This document shows, piece by piece, positions 1-7,355 of a DNA stretch of 15,378 nucleotides (within the stretch, counting starts at the first letter, position 1; every line of letters starts with the position of its first letter). The DNA is from Hyphomicrobium sp. (GTDB lineage: Bacteria; Pseudomonadota; Alphaproteobacteria; Rhizobiales; Hyphomicrobiaceae). The position numbers and the translations under genes were made by a program. The notes under the pieces are model-generated. The model made no database searches and was not told the origin of the DNA. It saw nothing but the letters and a program-made list of their open reading frames with translations. The stretch lies in contig JAICLG010000035.1 of the NCBI GenBank assembly GCA_025927515.1, positions 1 through 15,378 on the forward strand, written 5' to 3'.

Positions 1-421
1 AGGACAGGCGACGCTTAAATGCGTCATGGAGAGGGTCGTTCGGTTACGTAGCACGCCTATCGGGAATGGCCGCCTGGATACAGATATAGCTCATTCAAAC
101 CTGCCAATTGTACGCGGCGTGCGGATATTTGGATCCGACGAATCTCAAGTTATTTGACTCTCGCTATCCATCAAAGTGATCTCAAAAACTCCAATTTCAG
201 TGCGCAAAAAACACGAGCGGCGGCTTTCCTGGATACCAAATTTGGGGGCTGAAAATGATTGGTGCTCGGTGAGCTAAATAGCAAATATGATCGCGTAGCT
301 TGCGAGGGGCACTGCGAACGCAAGCTCGCCACGCAACCGCCGAAATCTAAGATTGTCCAGTCGCCCGCGGAGCGTCGGCCATGACATTCATGGACGGTTT
401 CAACGTAACTTGTTGGTTAGC
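1..421. other. Gene-poor flank left of the tRNA 3' end
   Basis: I see no supportable gene here. One frame is open from the left edge to a stop near 157 (about 51 codons), but it resembles nothing I recognise. The stretch is richer in A and T than the rest of the window and has frequent stops in all frames. An 8-bp inverted repeat (297-304 AGCTTGCG, 319-326 CGCAAGCT) has a 14-base loop and no T-run on either side, so I do not call it a terminator. Because the 3' end of the tRNA faces this side, it could be the degraded edge of an integrated element, but no integrase or direct repeat is visible. Confidence 0.5.
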
Positions 422-498
422 TGGCGCACCCGACAGGATTCGAACCTGTGACCTTCGCCTTCGGAGGGCGACACTCTATCCAGCTGAGCTACGGGTGC
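422..498 (-). tRNA. tRNA-Arg (anticodon CCG)
   Basis: Read on the minus strand this is a complete 77-base cloverleaf. The acceptor stem is GCACCCG paired with CGGGTGC, followed by discriminator G and an encoded CCA. The D-stem is GCTC/GAGT-like with AGCTGGAT in the loop. The anticodon stem TCGCC/GGCGA encloses the loop CTCCGAA, giving anticodon CCG, which reads the arginine codon CGG. The T-arm contains GGTTCGAATCC. It is a single gene with its own promoter about 14 bases upstream. A spurious protein reading frame runs across it and should not be annotated. Confidence 0.97.
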
Positions 499-511
499 CA
501 AGGGAGGGAGA

Positions 512-540
512 CTGATAGCCCATTCATCGCCGTCTAGCAA
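512..540 (-). promoter_or_regulatory. Probable sigma-70 promoter of tRNA-Arg
   Basis: On the minus strand a -35 element TTGCTA (535-540) and a -10 element TATCAG (512-517) are separated by 17 bases. Each matches 4 of 6 consensus positions. The predicted start falls about 6-7 bases before the mature tRNA 5' end, a usual short tRNA leader. No transcription data are available, so this rests on motif and spacing alone. Confidence 0.5.
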
Positions 541-852
541 ATGCGTCAGCAAGCCCTCCGGGACTTCTGACCACCGGGGTGAGGCAATCCCAAATTCCGA
601 CAATCGGGATAAGGCGCTGAACCGGGGAGGAGATCCGTAACGGCGTGGTCTTGCAGCCTATCGGGCGGAGGTCAGCCGCAGGAGATCGAGCCTCCGACGC
701 AGGTTGCGCGCAACAAACCGTACGATTCAATAGGGTGGGATTTTAGGTAGTATGAGGACCGGGCGCGGCGCTCGAGCAACCTCCCGGCGCGTCATTCAGG
801 ACCGGATGGGAAGAACGGTGGCGAGGACGCTGGTCAGGTGCGCCGTTCGCCT

Positions 853-858
853 TATAGT
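853..858 (+). promoter_or_regulatory. -10-like element just upstream of polA ATG
   Basis: TATAGT matches 5 of 6 positions of the -10 consensus and ends 8 bases before the polA start codon. The base at +1 would fall within about two bases of the ATG. No Shine-Dalgarno sequence lies in GCCGCGCC between the two, so a leaderless or near-leaderless message is predicted. The -35 region is poor (CTGGTC at 830-835, 17-base spacing). Confidence 0.4.
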
Positions 859-866
859 GCCGCGCC

Positions 867-3863
867 ATGACGGACACATCGAAAACGCAAAAAACCAAAA
901 CCGAGCAAGCCCTGGCCGTGGGCTCGGAGGCTCTCCCAGTCGGCAAGGGTAGTCACGTCTACCTTATCGATGGCTCCGGCTACATCTTCCGCGCATTCCA
1001 CGCCCTGCCGCCGTTGACGAGGCCGTCGGACGGATTACCGGTCGGGGCCGTGCATGGCTTTTGCCAAATGCTGTGGAAGCTTCTTCGCGAGACGAAGCTC
1101 TCAGAAGCTCCGACGCACATGGGTGTCATTTTCGATGCCGGGCGCGAGACGTTTCGCAACCAGATTTATCCGAAGTACAAGGCGCAACGGCCGCCGCCGC
1201 CGGAAGAACTGCTTCCGCAGTTTCCGCTGATCCGCGATGCGGTCAGGGCGTTCAACGTCGCGTGCATCGAACTCGACCAGTATGAGGCAGACGATCTCAT
1301 CGCGACGTATGCCAAGCTCGCCGTGAATGCGGGCGGCGACGTCACGATCGTTTCGTCGGACAAGGATCTCATGCAACTCGTGCGCCCCGGCGTCACGATG
1401 TTCGATGGGATGAAGTCGAAGCGCATCGGCCGCGACGAGGTCATCGAGAAATTCGGCGTGCCGCCGGAGAAGGTGGTCGATGTGCAAGCGCTCGCAGGCG
1501 ATTCAATCGATAACGTGCCCGGCGTTCCCGGCATCGGAATCAAGACGGCGGCCGAGCTAATTGGCACCTATGGCGATCTCGATACGCTGCTGGCGCGGGC
1601 TGGCGAGATCAAGCAGCCGAAGAGGCGCGAGAAGCTCATCGAGTTTGCCGAGCAGGCCCGTATTTCGCGCAGTCTCGTGCTGCTCAAGGACGACGTTTCG
1701 CTTGAGACCGAGATACAGGCTTTGGGCGTTCAGGATCCAAATGCCGAGGCGCTGCTCGGGTATCTGCGTACGATGGAATTCAACACGCTGACGAAGCGTA
1801 TCGCAGAGGGTTTGGGCGCGGAGGCGCCGCCGCCGCTCGCGGTCTCTGTGGGCGCGAGTGTCAAGAGGAAGACGGACGCAGCGGGGAGCGATCTCGATGC
1901 CCTGGAAGCGGGCGCACCGGAAGATGCGTCCCCAGCTGCAGCCGTTGCTGCAGGCACGGCTATCGCACGTGCAAAGGGCATCGATCGCAGCAAATACGAG
2001 ACGGTTACGACACGAACGCGTCTCGAAGATTGGATCCGGCGCGCGGTGCAAGCGGGGCATGTCGCATTCGATACGGAAACGACGGATATCAATGCCGTCG
2101 AGGCCCAGCTGGTCGGGCTCTCGCTTGCCGTCGCGCCGGGCGAAGCTTGCTACATTCCGCTCGGCCATACAGGTCCCAGCGGCGATCTTTTCGGAGGGGC
2201 CGACAATCGTCCGCAACAGCTCGATGCCGACGAGGCGCTGGCGTTGTTGCGTCCGCTCCTCGAAGATCCTTCGATCCTGAAGATCGGGCAGAACATCAAA
2301 TACGATCTTCTGGTGATGAAGGCGCGCGGCATCGATGTCGCCCCGTTCGACGATACGATGTTGTTGTCGTACGCGCTCGACGGGGGGCGCGGCCAGCATG
2401 GAATGGATGCCTTGGCCGAACGTCATCTCGGCCATACGTGCATGACGTTCGCGCAGGCGATGGGACATGCGCCGGGCGCCAAGAAATCGGACAAGACGTT
2501 CGCGGCGATGCCGCTCGACAAAGCGACGGAATACGCGGCCGAAGACGCCGACGTGACGATGCGGCTCTGGATGGCGCTCAAGCCGCGTCTTGCTGCGGAG
2601 CGCATGGCGACCGTCTATGAGACGCTGGAAAGACCTCTCGTGTCGGTCATCGTGCACATGGAGCACGCGGGCATCAAGGTCGATCGGGATATTCTTTCAC
2701 GACTTTCGAACGCCTTCGCGCAGCGCACGGTGCGGCTCGAAGAGGAGATCAACGGGCTCGTCGGCCATAAGTTCAATCTCGGTTCGCCGAAGCAACTTGG
2801 GGAGCTTCTGTTTGACCGGCTGAAGCTGCCGGGCGGCAAGAAAACGAAAAGCGGCCAGTGGGAAACGCGCGCCAACCTGCTGGACGAACTCGCCGCGAAT
2901 GAAGAGCTGGACGGAGATGCCCGCCGCCTGATCAACACGATGCTCGAGTGGCGGCAAATGACGAAGCTCAAGTCGACGTACACGGACGCGCTGCCGGCCT
3001 ACATCAACGCCCAGACCGGCCGCATCCACACGAGCTACGCGCTCGGTGCAACGACAACGGGGCGGCTCGCGTCATCCGATCCCAATCTTCAGAACATACC
3101 GATCCGCACGAAAGAAGGCCGCGAAATCCGGACTGCTTTCATCGCGGACAAGGGAATGAAGCTTGTCTCGGCGGACTATTCGCAGATCGAGTTGCGCGTG
3201 CTTGCGCACGTTGCCGACATTCCGCAACTGAAGAAAGCGTTCGCCGAAGGTCTCGACATTCACGCAATGACGGCGTCGGAAATGTTCGGGGTGCCGGTGA
3301 AGGATATGCCCGGAGAAGTCCGCCGCCGCGCCAAGGCGATCAACTTCGGCATCATCTACGGCATCTCGGCTTTCGGATTGGCCAATCAGCTCGGCATCAG
3401 CCGGGAGGAAGCCGGGGATTACATCAAGACATATTTCCAGCGCTTCCCGGGCATTCGCGATTACATGGAGGCGACGAAAAAGCAGGCGCATGCGCACGGA
3501 CACGTCGAAACGATTTTCGGGCGGCGCATCCACTATCCGGAAATCAACACCAAGAATCCGTCGATGCGGGGCTTTCTTGAACGCGCGGCCATCAACGCTC
3601 CGATCCAAGGCTCAGCGGCTGACATTATTCGCCGGGCGATGATCCGGATGCCGGCGACGCTGAAACGCGCCAATCTATCATCGGCGCGGATGCTGCTGCA
3701 GGTGCACGACGAACTCGTTTTTGAAGTCGCGAATGCTGACGCTGAAGCGCTCATCAAGACGGCGTGCAAAGTGATGGAAACGGCGGCCGAGCCTGCCGTC
3801 AAACTATCCGTGCCGATCCACGTCGATGCCAAGGCGGCCGACAATTGGGACGAAGCGCATTAG
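867..3863 (+). CDS. polA: DNA polymerase I
   Basis: DNA polymerase I fills gaps and removes RNA primers during replication and repair in the cytoplasm. The 998-residue product has all three activities. The 5'-3' exonuclease (about 30-320) shows YLIDGSG with D35, SSDKD with D165 and D167, and the helix-hairpin-helix GDSIDNVPGVPGIG. The 3'-5' exonuclease (about 375-575) keeps FDTET (D402, E404), NIKYD (N476, D480) and YAAED (Y556, D560), so proofreading should be active. The polymerase (about 600-998) shows motif A DYSQIELR (D770), motif B RRRAKAINFGIIYG and motif C HDE (947-949). About 29 residues precede the usual N-terminus, and an Ala-rich linker spans about 320-370. The ATG at 867 has no Shine-Dalgarno. 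It converges with phaZ. Confidence 0.98.
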   Translation: MTDTSKTQKTKTEQALAVGSEALPVGKGSHVYLIDGSGYIFRAFHALPPLTRPSDGLPVGAVHGFCQMLWKLLRETKLSEAPTHMGVIFDAGRETFRNQIYPKYKAQRPPPPEELLPQFPLIRDAVRAFNVACIELDQYEADDLIATYAKLAVNAGGDVTIVSSDKDLMQLVRPGVTMFDGMKSKRIGRDEVIEKFGVPPEKVVDVQALAGDSIDNVPGVPGIGIKTAAELIGTYGDLDTLLARAGEIKQPKRREKLIEFAEQARISRSLVLLKDDVSLETEIQALGVQDPNAEALLGYLRTMEFNTLTKRIAEGLGAEAPPPLAVSVGASVKRKTDAAGSDLDALEAGAPEDASPAAAVAAGTAIARAKGIDRSKYETVTTRTRLEDWIRRAVQAGHVAFDTETTDINAVEAQLVGLSLAVAPGEACYIPLGHTGPSGDLFGGADNRPQQLDADEALALLRPLLEDPSILKIGQNIKYDLLVMKARGIDVAPFDDTMLLSYALDGGRGQHGMDALAERHLGHTCMTFAQAMGHAPGAKKSDKTFAAMPLDKATEYAAEDADVTMRLWMALKPRLAAERMATVYETLERPLVSVIVHMEHAGIKVDRDILSRLSNAFAQRTVRLEEEINGLVGHKFNLGSPKQLGELLFDRLKLPGGKKTKSGQWETRANLLDELAANEELDGDARRLINTMLEWRQMTKLKSTYTDALPAYINAQTGRIHTSYALGATTTGRLASSDPNLQNIPIRTKEGREIRTAFIADKGMKLVSADYSQIELRVLAHVADIPQLKKAFAEGLDIHAMTASEMFGVPVKDMPGEVRRRAKAINFGIIYGISAFGLANQLGISREEAGDYIKTYFQRFPGIRDYMEATKKQAHAHGHVETIFGRRIHYPEINTKNPSMRGFLERAAINAPIQGSAADIIRRAMIRMPATLKRANLSSARMLLQVHDELVFEVANADAEALIKTACKVMETAAEPAVKLSVPIHVDAKAADNWDEAH

Positions 3864-3864
3864 T

Positions 3865-3892
3865 GCTTCATCGCTCGGCAGCCGGGCGAAGC
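3865..3892. terminator. Bulged hairpin between polA and phaZ
   Basis: An outer stem GCTTC (3865-3869) pairs with GAAGC (3888-3892). An inner stem of six pairs including one G-T (3873-3878 with 3882-3887) closes a three-base loop, with a three-base bulge on the left arm. It lies 1 base after the polA stop and 23 bases past the phaZ stop on the other strand. There is no T-run on either side, so it may end transcription only weakly or act as a 3' stabiliser. Confidence 0.3.
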
Positions 3893-3914
3893 GGTATGAG
3901 CTGGTGAAGAGGGG

Positions 3915-5306
3915 TTACTCTCCCACGGGGGCGGGCGGATGCTTGCCGTTGACGCCGTTCAAGGAAGCCTTTTTGCGCCAGTCGGGAGTCGGGGCGGATG
4001 TACCGTTGGCGGGCGTATCCTTCAGGACGCGATAGGGGCGCGGCGCGGATGCGCCCTCGGCCCGTGCGAGGCGCTTGTAAGCGATTGAACGGATGAATTC
4101 GCGGATGCGCGGCTGAATTTCAGTACGCCAACGGGTGCCGTTGAAGACGCCGTAATGGCCGACGCCTTGCTGCACATAATGGAATTTCTCGTCGTCGGGG
4201 ATCGACGTACAAAGGTCGTGGGCTGCTTCGGTCTGGCCGAGGCCGCAAATATCATCGCGTTCGCCTTCGACGGTCATCAGCGCAGTCTTCGTGATCTTCG
4301 AGCAGTCGACAGGCTCGTTGCGATGCATGAGTTTTTTATTGGCCAGCAAATGATCCTGGAAGACGATCTGCACGGTCTGGAGATAGAACTCGGCCGTCAG
4401 GTCCATGACCGAGAGATATTCCTCATAAAAGGTCTGATGCTGCCTGACGCTGTCGCAGTCGCCCTTGACGAGATTGTTGAAGAGATCGACATGCGCGTTC
4501 ATGTGGCGCTCGAGGTTCATCGTCATGAAGCCCGTGAGCTGCATGAAACCCGGATAGACCGGACGCATGAAACCGGGATGTGGGAACGGCACGGTCGAGA
4601 TCACGTTGCGCTCGAACCAGGCGATCGACTTGTGAAAAGCCAGGTCATTGACCTTCGTCGGATTGCGCCGGGTGTCGATCGGGCCGCCCATCAAGACAAG
4701 TGAGGCGGGTTGCGTGTCCTCATTACGCGCCGCCATGACGGCGGTCGCGACGAGCGCCGGGACTGCGGGCTGGCAAACCGCGATCACGTGAGTGTCGGGG
4801 CCGATGAAGCGAATGAAATCAGCGATGTAGTCGACGAAGTCTTCGAAGTCGAAGCGCCCCGCCGCGATCGGCACGTCGCGTGCGTCGGCCCAATCCGTGA
4901 CATAGACGTCGTGCTCGGGGAGCATAGCTTCGACCGTGCCGCGCAACAGGGTTGCGTAATGGCCCGACATCGGGGCGATGATGAGAACTTTGGGATCGTT
5001 GCGCTTGCCTGTCTTGGCTTCGTCGCGCGCAAAATGGAGAAGATTACAGAATGGCCTTGTCAGTGCGATTTCTTCCTGGACCGGAACATCGAGTCCGGCC
5101 AGAGAGACATTTTTGATGCCGAACTCCGGCTTCCCGTAGCGGCGTGTAATATTTTCGAACACCTCGCAGGCGGCGATCATGTTCTTGCCCGCGCTGGTGT
5201 AGCCCATGGGGTTCAGCGGCCAATCGAGCGTCTGGCGCAGGGCTTGGACACCGAATCGGACAGGCGACATGAACGCGTGGGCCATTTCATAGGCGTAGTA
5301 GTTCAT
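3915..5306 (-). CDS. phaZ: Intracellular polyhydroxyalkanoate depolymerase
   Basis: This enzyme hydrolyses stored short-chain PHA (PHB) granules in the cytoplasm during carbon starvation. The 463-residue product has the features of the intracellular PhaZ family: N-terminal MNYYAYEMAHAFMSPVR, and an alpha/beta-hydrolase core with the cysteine nucleophile in VCQPA (C178). The likely acid is in GERDD (D351) and the histidine in GVGHYGVF (H384), matching the Cys-Asp-His triad known for Ralstonia PhaZ1. I chose the ATG at 5306 because GGAG lies 4 bases upstream and the family N-terminus starts there. A longer in-frame start at 5417 would lie inside the predicted -35 element. The last roughly 45 residues form a Pro/Ala/Ser/Asn-rich tail beyond the catalytic core. 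It is convergent with polA and divergent from the transporter gene. Confidence 0.95.
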   Translation of the reverse strand: MNYYAYEMAHAFMSPVRFGVQALRQTLDWPLNPMGYTSAGKNMIAACEVFENITRRYGKPEFGIKNVSLAGLDVPVQEEIALTRPFCNLLHFARDEAKTGKRNDPKVLIIAPMSGHYATLLRGTVEAMLPEHDVYVTDWADARDVPIAAGRFDFEDFVDYIADFIRFIGPDTHVIAVCQPAVPALVATAVMAARNEDTQPASLVLMGGPIDTRRNPTKVNDLAFHKSIAWFERNVISTVPFPHPGFMRPVYPGFMQLTGFMTMNLERHMNAHVDLFNNLVKGDCDSVRQHQTFYEEYLSVMDLTAEFYLQTVQIVFQDHLLANKKLMHRNEPVDCSKITKTALMTVEGERDDICGLGQTEAAHDLCTSIPDDEKFHYVQQGVGHYGVFNGTRWRTEIQPRIREFIRSIAYKRLARAEGASAPRPYRVLKDTPANGTSAPTPDWRKKASLNGVNGKHPPAPVGE

Positions 5307-5380
5307 CTCGCTCCGAATCCCTTGATTTTTATGCCGCTTTTCGGCCTTAGTCTCCAGATCGCAGGGCAGCATGTTGTTGT

Positions 5381-5389
5381 TGCATTGCA
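5381..5389. promoter_or_regulatory. Candidate PhaR-type operator at phaZ start site
   Basis: TGCATTGCA fits the TGC-N3-GCA pattern recognised by alphaproteobacterial PhaR repressors that sense PHA. It begins 2 bases beyond the -10 element of the phaZ promoter, so a bound protein would cover the transcription start. The link to PhaR is inference, because no phaR gene lies in the window. Confidence 0.4.
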
Positions 5390-5391
5390 TA

Positions 5392-5419
5392 AGTATAGAA
5401 CGATTACACTTCGTCACAA
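5392..5419 (-). promoter_or_regulatory. phaZ sigma-70 promoter
   Basis: On the minus strand TTGTGA (5414-5419) and TATACT (5392-5397) are spaced by 16 bases, matching 4 and 5 of 6 consensus positions. The predicted start is near 5385, leaving a leader of about 80 bases before the phaZ ATG. This fixes the start at 5306, since an upstream start would be untranscribed. Confidence 0.65.
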
Positions 5420-5612
5420 TCTAGAAATTGTTTGTCTGCCTAATGATAACGCTCACACATGCAGGAAAGGTACAGTGCCATCCGAAACAAACGGTCGTGC
5501 TGCACTGCGTTAACTGAACATTGATCGCAAATCCTTGAGCAAACGTGCCGGTTCTTCCTAGCCAAGCGCCTCGTGCATACCTCGGGCTTCTCAGCAAATT
5601 CCGTACCGATCG

Positions 5613-6902
5613 ATGATAACGCAAAGCACAACCGCGCCGTCGCGCCCGAGCCGTTGGCTGCGGCGCTTTGTCAATGTCGAGCCAACGGAGATTGCGGCGC
5701 TGCTGGCGTCCTTCGCGATGTTTTTCGCGCTTCTGTCGGCCTATTACATCATCCGCCCTGTGCGCGACGACATCGGGGTGACGCTCGGCAAGGACGCGCT
5801 GCATCGTCTCTTTACGATCGTCTTTGCCGTGATGGTCGTTCTGGTGCCGCTCTTCGGCTTCGTTGCCGCGCGGTTTCCCCGCAGATTCGTGCTGCCGGCC
5901 ATCTACGTCTTTTTCGCTCTGGATTTGCTCGGCTTTTGGCTGGCGCTGACGTCGGCCGGCAGGACCGTATGGATCGCGGGCGGATTTTTCGTCTGGGCCA
6001 GCGTCTTCAACCTGTTCGTCGTCTCGCTATTCTGGAGCTTGATGTCGGAACTCTGGTCGCATGAGGAAGCGAAACGTCTTTACGGGTTCATTTCCGCGGG
6101 CGGCACGGCAGGCGCCCTTGCAGGGCCTTTGCTGACTCAAGGATTGGTCAGGCTCGTTGCTCCAATCAATCTTCTACTTGTTTCAGCGATGCTGTTGATC
6201 GTCGCGATGGCGGCCGGGCTCCTCGTGCGGCGCTTGAGAACCGGGGAAACCGGATGGGAAATGGATGCCGCAGGCGGCGGCATCTTCGATGGTGCGGTCA
6301 AGGTTTTCACGACACCGATGTTCGCGCGGATTGCGCTGTTCGTGTTCATCGCGAACATCGTCGGAACGTTTTTCTATCTCGAACAAGCGCGTCTCGTGGC
6401 GTCGGCTATTCCGGATAGTGCCGGACGCGTCGAATTCTTTTCCGGTCGCGACTTCGTGGTGAGTGTCGCGACGTTTCTGATCGAGGTGTTCGGGACGGCC
6501 CGTGTGCTGCGCCGCTTCGGCGTGACGGCTGCGCTTCTGGCGTTACCGTTCACGGCGGCCGCCGGGACGCTCCTCTTGAGTTTTGACGCGACGCTGTGGG
6601 CCGTCGCGGCCGTCATGGTAGCGGAACGTATCGTGGCATTCTCGCTCGCAAATCCGGCGATCAAAGTGATCTACACGCTCGCGACGCCGGGCGAGAAATA
6701 CAAGGTCCAGAATTTCATCGATACGGTCGTGTTCCGAGGAGGCGATGCGACGTCCGGATGGCTTTATTCCAGTCTTGGCGGTGGTCTCGGATTCGCCGCG
6801 AGTACGATGGGCGCGGTTGCCGTGCCTCTGGTTCTTGTCTGGCTGTGGATCGCTCGTCGCCTCGGCGTCGAGCATCATGAACGTGCTGCAGCTATTTCCT
6901 AA
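5613..6902 (+). CDS. NTP/NDP-antiporter-like major facilitator transporter
   Basis: This is a polytopic inner-membrane transporter of 429 residues with about 12 hydrophobic segments. The first (about 27-49) ends in the conserved-looking AYYIIRPVRDDIG. A late cytoplasmic segment EKYKVQNFIDTVVFRGGD (361-378) resembles the signature of the ATP:ADP antiporter-like branch. In Rickettsia and Chlamydia, proteins of that branch exchange nucleotides with the host. Related proteins in free-living alphaproteobacteria have no settled substrate, so I do not assign one. No good Shine-Dalgarno precedes the ATG; the next in-frame Met would remove the first helix, so I keep this start. It diverges from phaZ and converges with infA, 57 bases apart, with no clear terminator between. 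Confidence 0.75.
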   Translation: MITQSTTAPSRPSRWLRRFVNVEPTEIAALLASFAMFFALLSAYYIIRPVRDDIGVTLGKDALHRLFTIVFAVMVVLVPLFGFVAARFPRRFVLPAIYVFFALDLLGFWLALTSAGRTVWIAGGFFVWASVFNLFVVSLFWSLMSELWSHEEAKRLYGFISAGGTAGALAGPLLTQGLVRLVAPINLLLVSAMLLIVAMAAGLLVRRLRTGETGWEMDAAGGGIFDGAVKVFTTPMFARIALFVFIANIVGTFFYLEQARLVASAIPDSAGRVEFFSGRDFVVSVATFLIEVFGTARVLRRFGVTAALLALPFTAAAGTLLLSFDATLWAVAAVMVAERIVAFSLANPAIKVIYTLATPGEKYKVQNFIDTVVFRGGDATSGWLYSSLGGGLGFAASTMGAVAVPLVLVWLWIARRLGVEHHERAAAIS

Positions 6903-6959
6903 TCCGTTGCAAGCGATAGGCTTTGCCCTCCGCTCGCTTGGATCGCTGCTTGTCGCCGA

Positions 6960-7250
6960 TTAGCGGCCGCGACGGGGCGGACCACCCGGACGGGACCCAC
7001 CGGCGAATTCGCCGCTCTGGCCCGGACGCGTATCTTTGTGACGGAAGTTGATGCGCCCCTTGGTCAAATCGTAAGGCGTCATTTCTACGGTGACGCGGTC
7101 GCCAGCAAGGATGCGGATGCGGTTCTTCTTCATGCGCCCCGAGGTGTACGCGATGACTTCGTGTCCATTGTCGAGCTTCACGCGACAGCGGGCATCGGGT
7201 AGCACCTCGTCCACTATGCCCTCGAACTCAAGCATTTCTTCTTTCGCCAT
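6960..7250 (-). CDS. infA: Translation initiation factor IF-1 with C-terminal tail
   Basis: IF-1 binds the 30S A-site during initiation and is a single S1/OB-fold RNA-binding protein. Residues 1-73 match the family throughout: MAKEEMLEFEG, VKLDNGHEVIAYTSGRMKKN, GDRVTVEMTPYDL and GRINFRHKD. The product is 96 residues against the usual 72 or so. The extra 23 or so residues form a Gly/Arg/Pro tail ending GGPPRRGR, seen in some alphaproteobacterial IF-1 copies and probably RNA-binding. GGAG lies 6 bases before the ATG. The gene lies 105 bases downstream of csp on the same strand, with a strong terminator between. A genome of this group may carry a second, tail-less infA, which I cannot check. Confidence 0.95.
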   Translation of the reverse strand: MAKEEMLEFEGIVDEVLPDARCRVKLDNGHEVIAYTSGRMKKNRIRILAGDRVTVEMTPYDLTKGRINFRHKDTRPGQSGEFAGGSRPGGPPRRGR

Positions 7251-7279
7251 TCGATCTCCGAACGTTTTGCGGTCTGTTG

Positions 7280-7297
7280 ATCAGATTGTGGTCTGAT
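7280..7297. other. Dyad in the infA leader
   Basis: ATCAGA (7280-7285) and TCTGAT (7292-7297) form a perfect 6-bp inverted repeat with a 6-base centre. It lies right after the csp terminator and 29 bases before the infA ATG. It could be a leader hairpin in a read-through transcript or a protein-binding site at an infA promoter. No convincing -35/-10 pair is visible in this short gap. Confidence 0.35.
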
Positions 7298-7300
7298 ATG

Positions 7301-7331
7301 AAAAGCGGGGAGCAGCCGAGCTGCTCCCCGC
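7301..7331 (-). terminator. Intrinsic terminator after csp
   Basis: An 11-bp perfect G+C-rich stem (7305-7315 with 7321-7331) closes a 5-base loop. On the minus strand it is followed by TTTTCAT. It starts 24 bases after the csp stop and lies between csp and infA, so infA expression depends on read-through or a promoter buried here. Confidence 0.9.
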
Positions 7332-7355
7332 GCGAGTGGAGTGGTCTCGAAATCC

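Larger units (their letters stand above)
499..866. other. Intergenic region between tRNA-Arg and polA
   Basis: This 368-base gap carries the tRNA promoter on the minus strand at its left end and a -10-like element for polA at its right end. Frames crossing it lack ribosome binding sites and recognisable products. I see no repeat, RNA gene or riboswitch in the middle part. Confidence 0.5.
5307..5612. other. Divergent control region between phaZ and transporter
   Basis: This 306-base gap holds the phaZ promoter and operator candidates on its left side. A dyad ACAAT-CTAGAA-ATTGT (5416-5431) overlaps the phaZ -35 element. A second near-match to the TGC-N3-GCA pattern (TGCACTGCG) is at 5501-5509. 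Upstream of the transporter I find only a weak TTGAGC/CTAGCC pair, so its promoter remains unassigned. Confidence 0.5.

Noticed and set aside
2..157. Frame open from the left edge for about 51 codons on the plus strand
   Set aside because: Too short to be informative, no recognisable motif, and composition unlike the neighbouring genes; an open run of this length is not rare by chance.
297..326. 8-bp inverted repeat as a tRNA terminator
   Set aside because: No T-run on either strand, a 14-base loop, and nearly 100 bases from the tRNA end.
400..603. Minus-strand 67-residue reading frame with VAQLDRVSPSEGEGHRFESC
   Set aside because: It is the well-known false protein produced by translating a tRNA gene; the tRNA-Arg cloverleaf explains it fully.
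1557..2666. 369-residue minus-strand frame inside polA
   Set aside because: Rich in Arg and His with no domain, and lies fully opposite conserved polA domains; a codon-bias shadow.
4710..5513. 267-residue plus-strand frame opposite phaZ
   Set aside because: Antisense to the conserved PhaZ core and running through its promoter; no domain and no ribosome binding site.
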